From: Mucilaginibacter yixingensis | GTDB taxonomy: Bacteria; Bacteroidota; Bacteroidia; Sphingobacteriales; Sphingobacteriaceae | DNA: 64,000 nt | Direction of reading: 5' to 3' | Assembly (NCBI RefSeq): GCF_041080815.1 | Contig: NZ_CP160205.1 | Span: 2,418,001-2,482,000 of the forward strand | In this document: piece after piece, positions 1-6,605 of the stretch | Layout: each line of letters begins with the position of its first letter | Position numbering within the stretch: the first letter of the stretch is position 1 | Translations under genes and position numbers: made by a program | Notes under the pieces: generated by a model | What the model was told of the DNA's origin: nothing | The model's input: the letters and a program-made list of their open reading frames with translations, nothing else | Databases searched by the model: none

Positions 1-586
1 TTCTTGTCTTTTTTACTTCAATCATTACGTCATGCTCTTGGAGAAAAAAGTCTATTCTGCTTGATGTTCCAGCGTATGAGGGAGTCCACTCTTCTGGTCG
101 TATGTCGTCGAAATGAACCATAAGTAGTGCATGTAACAAGTCCTGCACATCATACTCATTTTCCACATCTAAGGTTGGCTTATTACCGTGCCTTTTTCTA
201 AGCTGCTTTACTACTTTGTCAAACCTCTCACATAGCATTACTAGTGTTCCTATCACATCATGTTGTGGTTGAACTTGTTCAAAATGACCAGCCTCAAGAT
301 CTTGACGAACTGCCTGTAAGATACTTAAAGCCTGTATTACATTTAAAAGAGTGCTGTAGATAGGTAAGGAACTTTTTAATCCCATATAATAATGGTTATC
401 TGTTCCGAGTGAAGTACTAAAGCAATGAAGTACCTTTGTTCTCCAAGCTACAAAATCTGGTAAATTTCCGACTCCCACATCATCTGGACTATTGTCCGAT
501 GTGTTATTTAAGATTCTTATTTCTTTGCCTTCGTGAATCAGCGCATCAATAGTCTTTTCATTAAGCAGTTGTTTCTTAGTTTTCAT
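1..586 (-). CDS. DpnII/MboI-type PD-(D/E)XK nuclease, N-terminal part (cut by window edge)
   Basis: Reverse-strand frame open from an ATG at 586 to the window edge, giving the first 195 residues. Visible: an alpha-helical N-terminal part (1-140), then YDVQDLLHALL (145-155), RPEEWTPSYAG (163-173), an Asp at 179 in SRIDFFL and the E190-V-K192 pair. D...ExK is the catalytic core of the PD-(D/E)XK fold, and the preceding YDVQDLLHALL/WTPSYAG blocks are what I recall of the DpnII/MboI-like restriction-associated domain found in stand-alone defence proteins. The remainder of the nuclease domain lies outside the window. No methyltransferase is visible nearby. It is the last minus-strand gene of the mobile element seen here and follows the structured non-coding block 600-1258. 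Family call is from recalled motifs; function as DNA nuclease is inferred. Confidence 0.75.
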   Translation of the reverse strand, partial: MKTKKQLLNEKTIDALIHEGKEIRILNNTSDNSPDDVGVGNLPDFVAWRTKVLHCFSTSLGTDNHYYMGLKSSLPIYSTLLNVIQALSILQAVRQDLEAGHFEQVQPQHDVIGTLVMLCERFDKVVKQLRKRHGNKPTLDVENEYDVQDLLHALLMVHFDDIRPEEWTPSYAGTSSRIDFFLQEHDVMIEVKKTR

Positions 587-599
587 ATCAGCTAGTGAA

Positions 600-1258
600 T
601 ATATGAAATGGTATCGAGTCGTGAAAGCCAACGCAGAGTAACGAAGTTGGCTGCGAGCTGAGTGAGGATTTGAGCAGAGAGAGCCTGAAAGGCGACTGCT
701 CAATATGCTGCTCACAAACAACTGGCGGACACTTTGACAAAGGGATTGAGCGCCTGCCCTCAAAGTGTGTGACAGTTGAGCTGTCCGAACGATGAAGCAG
801 ACGAGCCTAGCAAGACGAGCGCTTGACTTATAATAGCTAGAGCGTTGCAAGCTCCACCTGGTCGAACAGACCAAGTGAGAGCGCAGCATAAGCGATAGTT
901 ATTATGAGGCAGAGAAAGCGAGTATGGAGCAACGCATCTGCGTAAATCAATCAGCGTGACAGACTGCTCTCAGAGGCCATAGGTGGACTTTTTTATCACA
1001 CTATAACATATTAAGCCTATAAACAAAAAAGTCCACCTGTGAGCGATCAGGCATAGCAGTGAGGTTTAGCGTGCTGACAAGCTTGCTAAACAGAACGAAG
1101 TCTGGCGCGACTGATTGATACGCTTTGAGTTGCGTAATGCCTTTCTATCTGGTGTGGTGGCCTAACCGAGCGATAGGTCATCAGCATAGCTGGGCTTCGT
1201 CCTCGTAAGCAACAATTGGGGGCGAAGGCCAGTCTATTAGCTGATGTTACCTTTTTTA
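600..1258 (+). ncRNA. candidate large structured RNA (about 650 nt), unassigned family
   Basis: No open frame of note, but dense inverted repeats. Local hairpins: 626-632/646-652; 670-677/696-703 with inner 683-685/691-693; 719-724/773-778 enclosing 729-737/760-768; 827-838/897-908 enclosing 851-863/869-882; 1064-1070/1085-1091; 1179-1202/1220-1246. Long-range: 940-964/1100-1123, enclosing 963-968/1055-1060 and a perfect 14-bp pair 981-994/1025-1038. Non-Watson-Crick positions are mostly G-U if read on the plus strand (829/906, 836/899, 957/1107, 1200/1222) and A-C on the minus strand; one position (858/874) favours minus. The last hairpin is followed by a T-run (1251-1257), as a terminator would be. 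Strand, ends and being an RNA at all are inference; a folded DNA element (oriT, replication site) is the alternative. Confidence 0.5.
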
Positions 1259-1732
1259 TTAGGTGTTTTTACTAAAGTCCTTGTATGAACTATTTAGCAA
1301 CCACATTGTAAACCAAATTACTATACTCGCTACAGCAGGCCACAAACCAATACTATAGATTAGCCAAGCAACGAACAGGAGAGCAATCGGCCACTTATAC
1401 CGTTTTAAGTAGCTTAAGTAATGTACGGTCATCACCAATTGCTTCTTAACTGCGTAGCTTAGAAACAACCTCTTGACATCGGGTGCTCTAGGTTCAGGTG
1501 TTTTACTATGTAAGCTACCATCTTGCTCTGCTATCAACTCTTTAATGAAGATGACAGGAGGCTTCAGTATGTTATAGTAAATGAAGAGAAAGGGAATGGT
1601 TAGCATTACCATTAGCTTATACAGCCATGACTTGCGATGATTAAGTCTAGTGGTCTTCATGTTTAAGTGGTACGATTTAAAAGACAGAGTAGCAGTACAG
1701 TTCCATGAATATAGGATTGAAATTAAACCCAT
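1259..1732 (-). CDS. small membrane protein of the mobile element, function unknown
   Basis: 157 residues if started at 1732, 9 bases after the stop of the upstream gene; a second possible start (MKTTRLNHRK) lies at 1660. Two hydrophobic stretches: about residues 37-56 (LYKLMVMLTIPFLFIYYNIL) and 113-146, the latter long enough for one or two passes. Between them is a basic, soluble loop of about 50 residues. I recognise no family. It looks co-transcribed with 1742-2200. Its stop codon abuts the T-run that ends the structured block 600-1258, so the two are convergent if the RNA is on the plus strand. Confidence 0.6.
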   Translation of the reverse strand: MGLISILYSWNCTATLSFKSYHLNMKTTRLNHRKSWLYKLMVMLTIPFLFIYYNILKPPVIFIKELIAEQDGSLHSKTPEPRAPDVKRLFLSYAVKKQLVMTVHYLSYLKRYKWPIALLFVAWLIYSIGLWPAVASIVIWFTMWLLNSSYKDFSKNT

Positions 1733-1741
1733 TGATATTGC

Positions 1742-2200
1742 TTATCTGTTGACAGGCCCTGACGGAAGCTCACAAACGTTATGTATTGTTTGGTTAGGAC
1801 TGTTTTCAGGAATGATCTTGATTTGAACGCAGCCATCTTCTGATATTAGTTTTACTATAACAAAGTTCAAGGTCTGGTCATTTCTGGTTGCAGTCCAGTA
1901 GATCAAGCCTTTACCGTTTACGACCTCATATGACATTGGTGATGTCCTTCGGTATTTAATTTCCTGGCGTTCATCACCAATAGTTGTCCAATTAGCCCCA
2001 CGATCAATAGCTATCAGCACGCTATTGCTGAATGGCGTTGTAGAACTTACAAGCGTATTATTTGCTGTTGTCATTTGAGATATTGAATAAAAGTGAACTT
2101 CACTATTATTGTGTTTCGTTATGTCGTCTTGAGTTACAGATCGCTGCCTTTGATTATAAAGCACAGCTATCATGTTTTTAAATTCTGTAGTAGGTGTCAT
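1742..2200 (-). CDS. hypothetical soluble protein of the mobile element
   Basis: 152 residues, no signal peptide or membrane segment. The N-terminus (MTPTTEFKNMIAVLYNQRQR) looks like a short helix. The rest alternates polar and beta-branched residues, suggesting a small beta-rich domain, with two cysteines near the C-terminus (in EDGCVQ and HNVCELP). No family recognised. Upstream, at 2233-2245, lies the GGGTTAATG box (CATTAACCC on the coding strand) shared with other genes of the element, preceded by a perfect stem (2246-2253/2262-2269). Confidence 0.55.
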   Translation of the reverse strand: MTPTTEFKNMIAVLYNQRQRSVTQDDITKHNNSEVHFYSISQMTTANNTLVSSTTPFSNSVLIAIDRGANWTTIGDERQEIKYRRTSPMSYEVVNGKGLIYWTATRNDQTLNFVIVKLISEDGCVQIKIIPENSPNQTIHNVCELPSGPVNR

Positions 2201-2245
2201 TTGTTAATTGGATTTACCGACTAGTCCGGCATCGGAGGGTTAATG

Positions 2246-2269
2246 ATAAGCGCTGGACTATGCGCTTAT
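2246..2269 (-). promoter_or_regulatory. leader hairpin upstream of 1742-2200
   Basis: Perfect 8-bp inverted repeat ATAAGCGC (2246-2253) and GCGCTTAT (2262-2269) with an 8-base loop, immediately 5' of the TTAACCC box of gene 2200-1742. No T-run follows on the minus strand, so it is more like a leader structure or protein-binding site than a terminator. Confidence 0.4.
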
Positions 2270-2365
2270 GACTTCTTTAGAAATCATGCACCGTAGATAA
2301 CAAAAAACCAGCTATTGACCTATAGAGCCATAACTTGCTGCAGTTCCGCCTTGTGCTCATTAAGA

Positions 2366-2911
2366 TTACTCATATGATATTATGACCTTGACTTGCTCTG
2401 TTCTACTAGTATAAACAATTTGTTTATCACCGACTTCTAAATCTGTCCTACGATACATCGTTTTCTCTGCCTCTAAAGAACCGTTCAGATAAAACCTTAA
2501 AGTATTCAAGCCACCTCCATTATAAACGATCTCGATCACTTCATTAGGGTTATTGACGTATTTAAGGGTGAGTGTTTTTGTTTCTTCGTTCATGTGGGCT
2601 TTGTAGCCGCCTGTCTTGTCTGTGTTGTTTAGAGTATTTATCAATCTAACCGAACATAACTGATACTGAGATTCACTATTGTTCTGCATTGACGAGTCCA
2701 CTGGTTGAGAGACAGGTGGTTCTGGGGTACTCACTGGTGCAGCTTGCGAAGTTTGTGTTTGGTAACTAGGTGATGTTTGTGCTGTGTTTACTGATGTGGA
2801 TTGTACAGTATTCTTGTTATTAGTACTTGGCAGTTGCGACCAAATAAGAAAGGCAATAATAGCAGCGGCAATTAGAAAGCCCAGCAAGTCTGAGGAGTCA
2901 ATTTTTTTCAT
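2366..2911 (-). CDS. membrane-anchored protein with Ser/Thr/Gln-rich stalk, function unknown
   Basis: 181 residues. One N-terminal membrane segment (about 8-27, LLGFLIAAAIIAFLIWSQL) without a cleavable-looking site, then a low-complexity Ser/Thr/Gln/Pro/Asn stalk (about 28-82), then a C-terminal domain of about 100 residues with repeated short beta-strand patterns (KTLTLKYV, VIEIVYNGGG, LRFYLNGS, VKVIISYE). This is the layout of a signal-anchored, periplasm-facing protein. No family recognised. It stands between two structured intergenic stretches (2212-2365 and 2912-3213). The TTAACCC box lies about 35-45 bases upstream of the start. Confidence 0.6.
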   Translation of the reverse strand: MKKIDSSDLLGFLIAAAIIAFLIWSQLPSTNNKNTVQSTSVNTAQTSPSYQTQTSQAAPVSTPEPPVSQPVDSSMQNNSESQYQLCSVRLINTLNNTDKTGGYKAHMNEETKTLTLKYVNNPNEVIEIVYNGGGLNTLRFYLNGSLEAEKTMYRRTDLEVGDKQIVYTSRTEQVKVIISYE

Positions 2912-2929
2912 GAGAAGGTTAATCTGAGT

Positions 2930-3110
2930 ACCGAGGCAGTCCTCATCGGTGGGTTAAACGTGCAAAAGCGTGGAACTGTAACCAACTCTGCACTTGAGGC
3001 CCTAGGAAGCCCGACACAACAGAGAGGCACAGCCCACGCTTTTTGCATGGGCGTTGGCCTAACTGTTCTTGATGTGTCTGAAATTTCCTAGGTTTCAAGT
3101 GACAAGAACA
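2930..3110. other. intergenic block with two interleaved long stems (pseudoknot topology)
   Basis: Stem A: 2961-2973 with 3034-3047 (13 bp, one bulged T). Stem B: CACTTGA (2991-2997) plus CCTAGGAA (3001-3008) with TTCCTAGG (3085-3092) plus TCAAGTG (3095-3101), 15 bp around a 3/2-base internal loop. B opens inside A and closes outside it. A third stem, 3065-3071/3103-3109, competes with or encloses the 3' half of B. It lies between genes 3214-3702 and 2366-2911, as a long 5' leader of the latter or a free RNA. Confidence 0.45.
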
Positions 3111-3213
3111 TTAGCTAACGCTTATATCTTCAATAAATAATCTATATGTAAGTTGATATCTTATCTGAGTTGTTACCTCCGCTTTTTTGCGAAGTTAACA
3201 AACAGCAAGCAGA

Positions 3214-3702
3214 CTAAGCAACAGCTTTGAGCTTTCTTTTAACAGAAGCAGGCTTGTAAGCGATCTGTTTAAAAGTGTGGTGCTTATTCCGCTCTTCAAG
3301 GTACTCGTACATCTCTGAACAGGTTTTAATGAGCCAGTTAGTTTTAACAGATGCCTCAATATCAATGGCTGTGTTGCTCTTGTCTGTGTTATGATATAGT
3401 ACTCTTAAGAACTCTGCAGTTAAGTTGCTATACCTTTCGTCATTCATTACCTCTTCGAAACCCCAATGAATGCAAAGCAAACCTTGCTGATCACATTCTA
3501 ATCTGAGATAAATTAAAGGCGAAACGAACTCATGGATAACAGTATCGGGCTTGACAGTACGGCATTCACGCTCTAAGCTATACCGTAGCTCTTCCTGTTC
3601 GATATTTGATAGCAATTGCCTGGCTTTCTTGTAAGTGGCTTGGTAAGCCTCTTTGACTACCTTATTATAAGGTATTAGGTCGGTGGTTGTGGATGTTTTC
3701 AT
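3214..3702 (-). CDS. hypothetical protein, paralogue of 3786-4274
   Basis: 162 residues, soluble, no recognised domain. The middle (about 62-85) contains LERECR followed by EFVSPLIYLRLEC, matching the layout FERDYR...AFISPTLYLYLEC in the neighbouring gene, so the two are diverged tandem paralogues. The C-terminus is basic (KPASVKRKLKAVA). A TTAACCC box (3716-3724) lies 14-22 bases before the start codon, just after a hairpin that looks like the terminator of the upstream gene. Nothing in the sequence gives a function; a role private to the mobile element (regulation, stability) is only a guess. Confidence 0.6.
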   Translation of the reverse strand: MKTSTTTDLIPYNKVVKEAYQATYKKARQLLSNIEQEELRYSLERECRTVKPDTVIHEFVSPLIYLRLECDQQGLLCIHWGFEEVMNDERYSNLTAEFLRVLYHNTDKSNTAIDIEASVKTNWLIKTCSEMYEYLEERNKHHTFKQIAYKPASVKRKLKAVA

Positions 3703-3728
3703 GTTTAGTCGGGATTGGGTTAAATGAA

Positions 3729-3757
3729 AACAGCCAGGCTGAATAAGCCTAGCTGTT
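3729..3757 (-). terminator. stem-loop between the two paralogues
   Basis: AACAGC/GCTGTT outer and AGGCT/AGCCT inner arms (3729-3740 and 3746-3757) with a 5-base loop. On the minus strand it is followed by TTTTCATTT, a weak T-tail. It sits 28 bases after the stop of 3786-4274. Confidence 0.5.
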
Positions 3758-3785
3758 GTAATGTGTGGTTGTATGTTTAAAGGCG

Positions 3786-4274
3786 TTACGCCTGTAAAGA
3801 ATAGATGTGCTTTGCCTGCTGCACTCTGAGCACGTTTGTATAGAAGGTGCTGAAGTCGGGTTGAAGCGCTGATTCAATGGTTCTGCCTTTAAATGAATAG
3901 TTGGCAAGTTGCTTTCTCAGTTCATCCTCCTGTTTGCAGCTATTGAAAGCATACTCCACCCTGTAGTGGCAATCGGGCGAGCATTCGAGGTACAGGTAAA
4001 GTGTTGGACTGATAAAGGCATGCATAGCAAACGCACTCTCACTGTTATCGTAGCGATAGTCACGTTCAAACACTAAAGGTTGTTCTGCCTTTAGAAGTAG
4101 CTTAGCCAAGTTCAACAGGTTATGGAACGCCGTTGATATGGCTTCGTTGTCCCGCTGTAATAAAGATTTTGGGTAGTAAAGCTTAGCAGTTTGCCAACGT
4201 TTTCGGGTGCGTTCACGGGTTGGTATAGGCTCTATGTGCCCGTCTTTTCGTGGTGGTGGTATATCTTCTGTCAT
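3786..4274 (-). CDS. hypothetical protein, paralogue of 3214-3702
   Basis: 162 residues, the same length as its downstream neighbour and sharing the central pattern (FERDYR, then ISPTLYLYLEC at about 88-98, then an acidic/aromatic strand). Its N-terminal 45 residues differ: a Pro-rich, Arg/Lys-rich start (PPPRKDGHIEPIPTRERTRK). No known family recognised. The coding-strand box TTAACCC sits about 14 bases upstream of the ATG, and its upstream neighbour is closed off by a strong terminator (4353-4389), so it probably has its own promoter. Confidence 0.6.
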   Translation of the reverse strand: MTEDIPPPRKDGHIEPIPTRERTRKRWQTAKLYYPKSLLQRDNEAISTAFHNLLNLAKLLLKAEQPLVFERDYRYDNSESAFAMHAFISPTLYLYLECSPDCHYRVEYAFNSCKQEDELRKQLANYSFKGRTIESALQPDFSTFYTNVLRVQQAKHIYSLQA

Positions 4275-4352
4275 GTTTTACAGGTGGGTTAATGGTTAGC
4301 AATAGTTTGAAGCGGTTGGTTAGTTGGTTTACAGGTATAATCTTCTGCCTGT

Positions 4353-4389
4353 AAAAAACAAGAAAGCCTTGTCCGGTTACAGACAAGGC
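4353..4389 (-). terminator. rho-independent terminator after 4559-4789
   Basis: Perfect stem GCCTTGTC (4366-4373) / GACAAGGC (4382-4389) with an 8-base loop. Read on the minus strand it runs into TTTCTTGTTTTTT, a good T-tract. It lies between the 76-aa gene and the paralogue pair. Confidence 0.75.
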
Positions 4390-4558
4390 AGTATTTATAG
4401 AAGAGTATTCGCTCTGCTTGTTTGAAGGCAGAAGTAGTTTAATCTTAATTGCGAACGGTGTACAGCCGTGAGAAAGCCATATACTTTTACCCTCAACTTC
4501 TTTAACAAGGGCGGGGCTTAAATCTTGCTGCATCCTCGCGCTTATCACTTGTAAAACC

Positions 4559-4789
4559 TTATTGCATGTTTGTTGCCTCTTCTAAGGTATAGGTCTTGTC
4601 ACCTATACGGCAGGGAGTGTTTGGTGGCAAATTCAGCTTCAACATCCGCACTGCACTCTTTATCTTGAAAACACATCGCTTGAATTGCTCTGTTTCATTT
4701 GCAGAGGTAAATATGTCTTGTGTGTAAGCTGGTATATCTGTCTCATTGTTCACTGCCTGCTCTACAGGTTCATTAGTCATGGTTGTCAT
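4559..4789 (-). CDS. small hypothetical protein (76 aa)
   Basis: 76 residues: an acidic N-terminal half (about 1-33) and a C-terminal half of the pattern CVFKIKSAVRMLKLNLPPNT followed by GDKTYTLEEA, which could be one helix and a small beta element. No membrane segment, no family recognised. First gene of the minus-strand series, downstream of the minus-strand promoter at 5009-5039 with an untranslated leader of about 210 bases that contains a 10-bp inverted repeat (4849-4858/4894-4903). Ended by the terminator at 4353-4389. Confidence 0.55.
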   Translation of the reverse strand: MTTMTNEPVEQAVNNETDIPAYTQDIFTSANETEQFKRCVFKIKSAVRMLKLNLPPNTPCRIGDKTYTLEEATNMQ

Positions 4790-4848
4790 AGGTCTTTAAT
4801 ATTAGTACTTACCGAAATGTTACCTCAGAATTACCTACAGGAGCATGC

Positions 4849-4903
4849 AACTATAGTACTTACTATATAAGAGCATATACTAGGTCTAGAAAATACTATA
4901 GTT
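4849..4903. promoter_or_regulatory. 10-bp inverted repeat, possible operator
   Basis: AACTATAGTA (4849-4858) and TACTATAGTT (4894-4903) are perfect reverse complements, 35 bases apart. They lie in the leader of 4559-4789 and upstream of the divergent regulator-like gene 5071-5706, a typical position for an operator of a winged-helix protein. Confidence 0.4.
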
Positions 4904-4934
4904 AGGTATTCCGTGAAGTAAATCTGTGGTGCTG

Positions 4935-4966
4935 TTGGGAGAAATTGATGTTTTTTCGTATCTTTG
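4935..4966 (+). promoter_or_regulatory. Bacteroidota-type promoter for 5071-5706
   Basis: TTG at 4935-4937 and TATCTTTG at 4959-4966 with a 21-base spacer fit the TTTG/TAnnTTTG consensus. Expected start of transcription is about 4973, giving a leader of about 100 bases. Confidence 0.6.
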
Positions 4967-5008
4967 TTAAGGTCAAAATAAGATACATAACTCTCTCATT
5001 GTCTGCTA

Positions 5009-5039
5009 CAAAGATAGTCAAATTACCCCAGAGATACAA
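5009..5039 (-). promoter_or_regulatory. Bacteroidota-type promoter for the minus-strand genes
   Basis: On the minus strand TTG (5039-5037), 20 bases, then TATCTTTG (5016-5009). It faces the plus promoter at 4935-4966, so the two 5' leaders should overlap by about 30 bases. Confidence 0.6.
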
Positions 5040-5070
5040 CCTAGAATACCGACTATTTCAATAATCATTC

Positions 5071-5706
5071 ATGACCCCAATCAACAAACAGTTTGTTCTG
5101 TTACCGTCTGATATTGCCTTAACTAAAGAAGGCTTGCACTATAAAGATCTACTGACCTATATCACTATTCGTTCCTTTCTGAACAGCAAGAACGACCTGT
5201 GTATGCCATCCTATGAAAGCATTGCTGACCGCTCTGGTATGTCCAAGAAATTCATAGGCCAGTCTATAATCAGGTTAGAGCGTGCTGGTTATTTAAAGGT
5301 AGAACGTTCACAAAAGAGACGAGCATCTAATCGCTATAGCTTCCGTGACCATGAATGCTTCTGTCAGATTCCCTATGAATTCTTTGAGATAGACGACTTA
5401 ACTGCCAATGAGAAGGCTATGCTTCTCGGAGTAAGAGAGTGCTTTGACAGTACAAACTTGGAGTTCTTTGTTGGAGACTTGGCGAATGCAGCACTGATGC
5501 TTGATGTGACTTATCGTACTGTTTATGTACAGTTTAAATCTCTTATAGACAAAGGGTACATAGAGAAGGTTACAATTCCTTACAAGTCGGGAGGAGAGCG
5601 CAAAGTAACGCGCCTAACATCCAAGATAAATTGGCATTACCACAGGGATATTAAGCCTGAGAAGTTAGGCGGAGACCAAGATAGCAGCAACCTGATATTT
5701 AAGTAA
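5071..5706 (+). CDS. double winged-helix DNA-binding protein (replication/regulation type)
   Basis: 211 residues with two winged-helix units. The first, about 45-95 (PSYESIADRSGMSKKFIGQS, then ERAGYLKVER and basic SQKRRASNRYSF), is a typical helix-turn-helix plus wing. The second, about 130-188, repeats the pattern (ALMLDVTYRTVYVQFKSL, DKGYIEKV, basic wing GGERKVTRL). Two winged helices in tandem are known from plasmid replication initiators and partition/regulatory proteins; the length is short for a full initiator. Divergent from the minus-strand genes of the element and followed by an independent promoter. Likely the element's copy or expression controller; exact role inferred. Confidence 0.65.
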   Translation: MTPINKQFVLLPSDIALTKEGLHYKDLLTYITIRSFLNSKNDLCMPSYESIADRSGMSKKFIGQSIIRLERAGYLKVERSQKRRASNRYSFRDHECFCQIPYEFFEIDDLTANEKAMLLGVRECFDSTNLEFFVGDLANAALMLDVTYRTVYVQFKSLIDKGYIEKVTIPYKSGGERKVTRLTSKINWHYHRDIKPEKLGGDQDSSNLIFK

Positions 5707-5782
5707 CGGACATGTAGGGATTTGAGCCCATTGCCACTGCAAAGATGTATTAGTGCATTGGTGTATTTTTTTTAGCCAGGTA

Positions 5783-5847
5783 TTGACAATACGATTTTTG
5801 TACTTAGCTTTGCAGAGCAATTGGCCGAAATACTATCGATATTTCGG
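5783..5847 (+). promoter_or_regulatory. promoter and leader hairpin upstream of 6037-6567
   Basis: TTG (5783-5785), 19 bases, TAGCTTTG (5805-5812): a close match to the Bacteroidota promoter. The predicted leader is about 215 bases and begins with the hairpin CCGAAATA/TATTTCGG (5825-5832/5840-5847) followed by four tandem CTCA units. The whole gap 5707-6012 holds no gene. Confidence 0.6.
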
Positions 5848-6036
5848 TTCTCACTCACTCACTCACAATTGCGCACATGTACTAATGCATAATCATTGAG
5901 CGTCGCCCAAGTACAAAGCGCGTTCTAAATGATCGGTCTACACAGGCCTAATGCTTATTTATTAAGGTTCTTTTCGATACGAATAGAACAATGTTATTAA
6001 TTGCGATAGCTAATGCTGTCTACTAAATCGACAATC

Positions 6037-6567
6037 ATGAGTGAGATTGATTACAATGATGTGCAAGACCGCACATCTCAAACAGAAACAGAGCAGTATT
6101 CTCTCGAGGAGCGTATAGCTGCACTAACAGATCAAAAGCAAAACTGGTATTACATGGCGTCACAACTTTACAATGTAGAGGATACGTTCACCATGATAAA
6201 ATACTATCAAGACAAGCGTGGCGGTGTCAAATTTAGTGATGAGATATTGAGACTTCAAAAGCTCAACGCGGCATCCGGTGATGAGGCGAAAATTAATAGA
6301 GCTATCACACAGAAGGTTGTAATAGGCCAATCTCTTTACAAGCATGACATCGTTGTCCTTGTACGTGATCTTTATAAAGGGACACAGGTGTCTTTGCCTT
6401 TAGATAGAATCGCGACACATTGCTTTGAACGGTTTCAGGAGTTGTTTCTTCTTACGAAAGAAAGCAAAACTGTGACTAGGGTTAACCCAGAAACAAACAA
6501 GGAGGAGAAGGTTACATTGATCAGGTATACTCCTGTGCTTGCTTTGTATGTTCAAGATGACAACTAA
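6037..6567 (+). CDS. hypothetical protein of the mobile element
   Basis: 176 residues from the ATG at 6037 (MSEIDYNDV); an in-frame ATG at 6013 would add 8. Soluble, mostly helical. The N-terminal 30 residues are acidic and Gln/Thr-rich, the middle is charged (QDKRGGVKFSDEILRLQKLN), and the C-terminal part carries TRVNPETNKEEKVTLIRYTP. No family recognised. It has its own promoter (5783-5812) and a strong terminator right after the stop, so it is a single-gene unit between the winged-helix gene and the integrase. Confidence 0.6.
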   Translation: MSEIDYNDVQDRTSQTETEQYSLEERIAALTDQKQNWYYMASQLYNVEDTFTMIKYYQDKRGGVKFSDEILRLQKLNAASGDEAKINRAITQKVVIGQSLYKHDIVVLVRDLYKGTQVSLPLDRIATHCFERFQELFLLTKESKTVTRVNPETNKEEKVTLIRYTPVLALYVQDDN

Positions 6568-6576
6568 CTAAACACA

Positions 6577-6603
6577 GCCCACTCCTTGCGGAGTGGGCTT
6601 TTT
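6577..6603. terminator. bidirectional terminator between 6567 and the integrase
   Basis: GCCCACTCC (6577-6585), loop TTGC, GGAGTGGGC (6590-6598), then TTTTT. It sits between convergent genes and can serve both; the T-tract favours the plus strand. Confidence 0.85.
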
Positions 6604-6605
6604 AC

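Noticed and set aside
600..1258. CRISPR array or group II intron in the structured block
   Set aside because: No regular repeat-spacer period; no intron domain V-like motif or reverse transcriptase nearby.
4213..4548. 111-residue open frame between the 76-aa gene and the paralogue pair
   Set aside because: It runs through a perfect hairpin plus T-tract (4353-4389) and overlaps the start of 3786-4274; composition is not protein-like.
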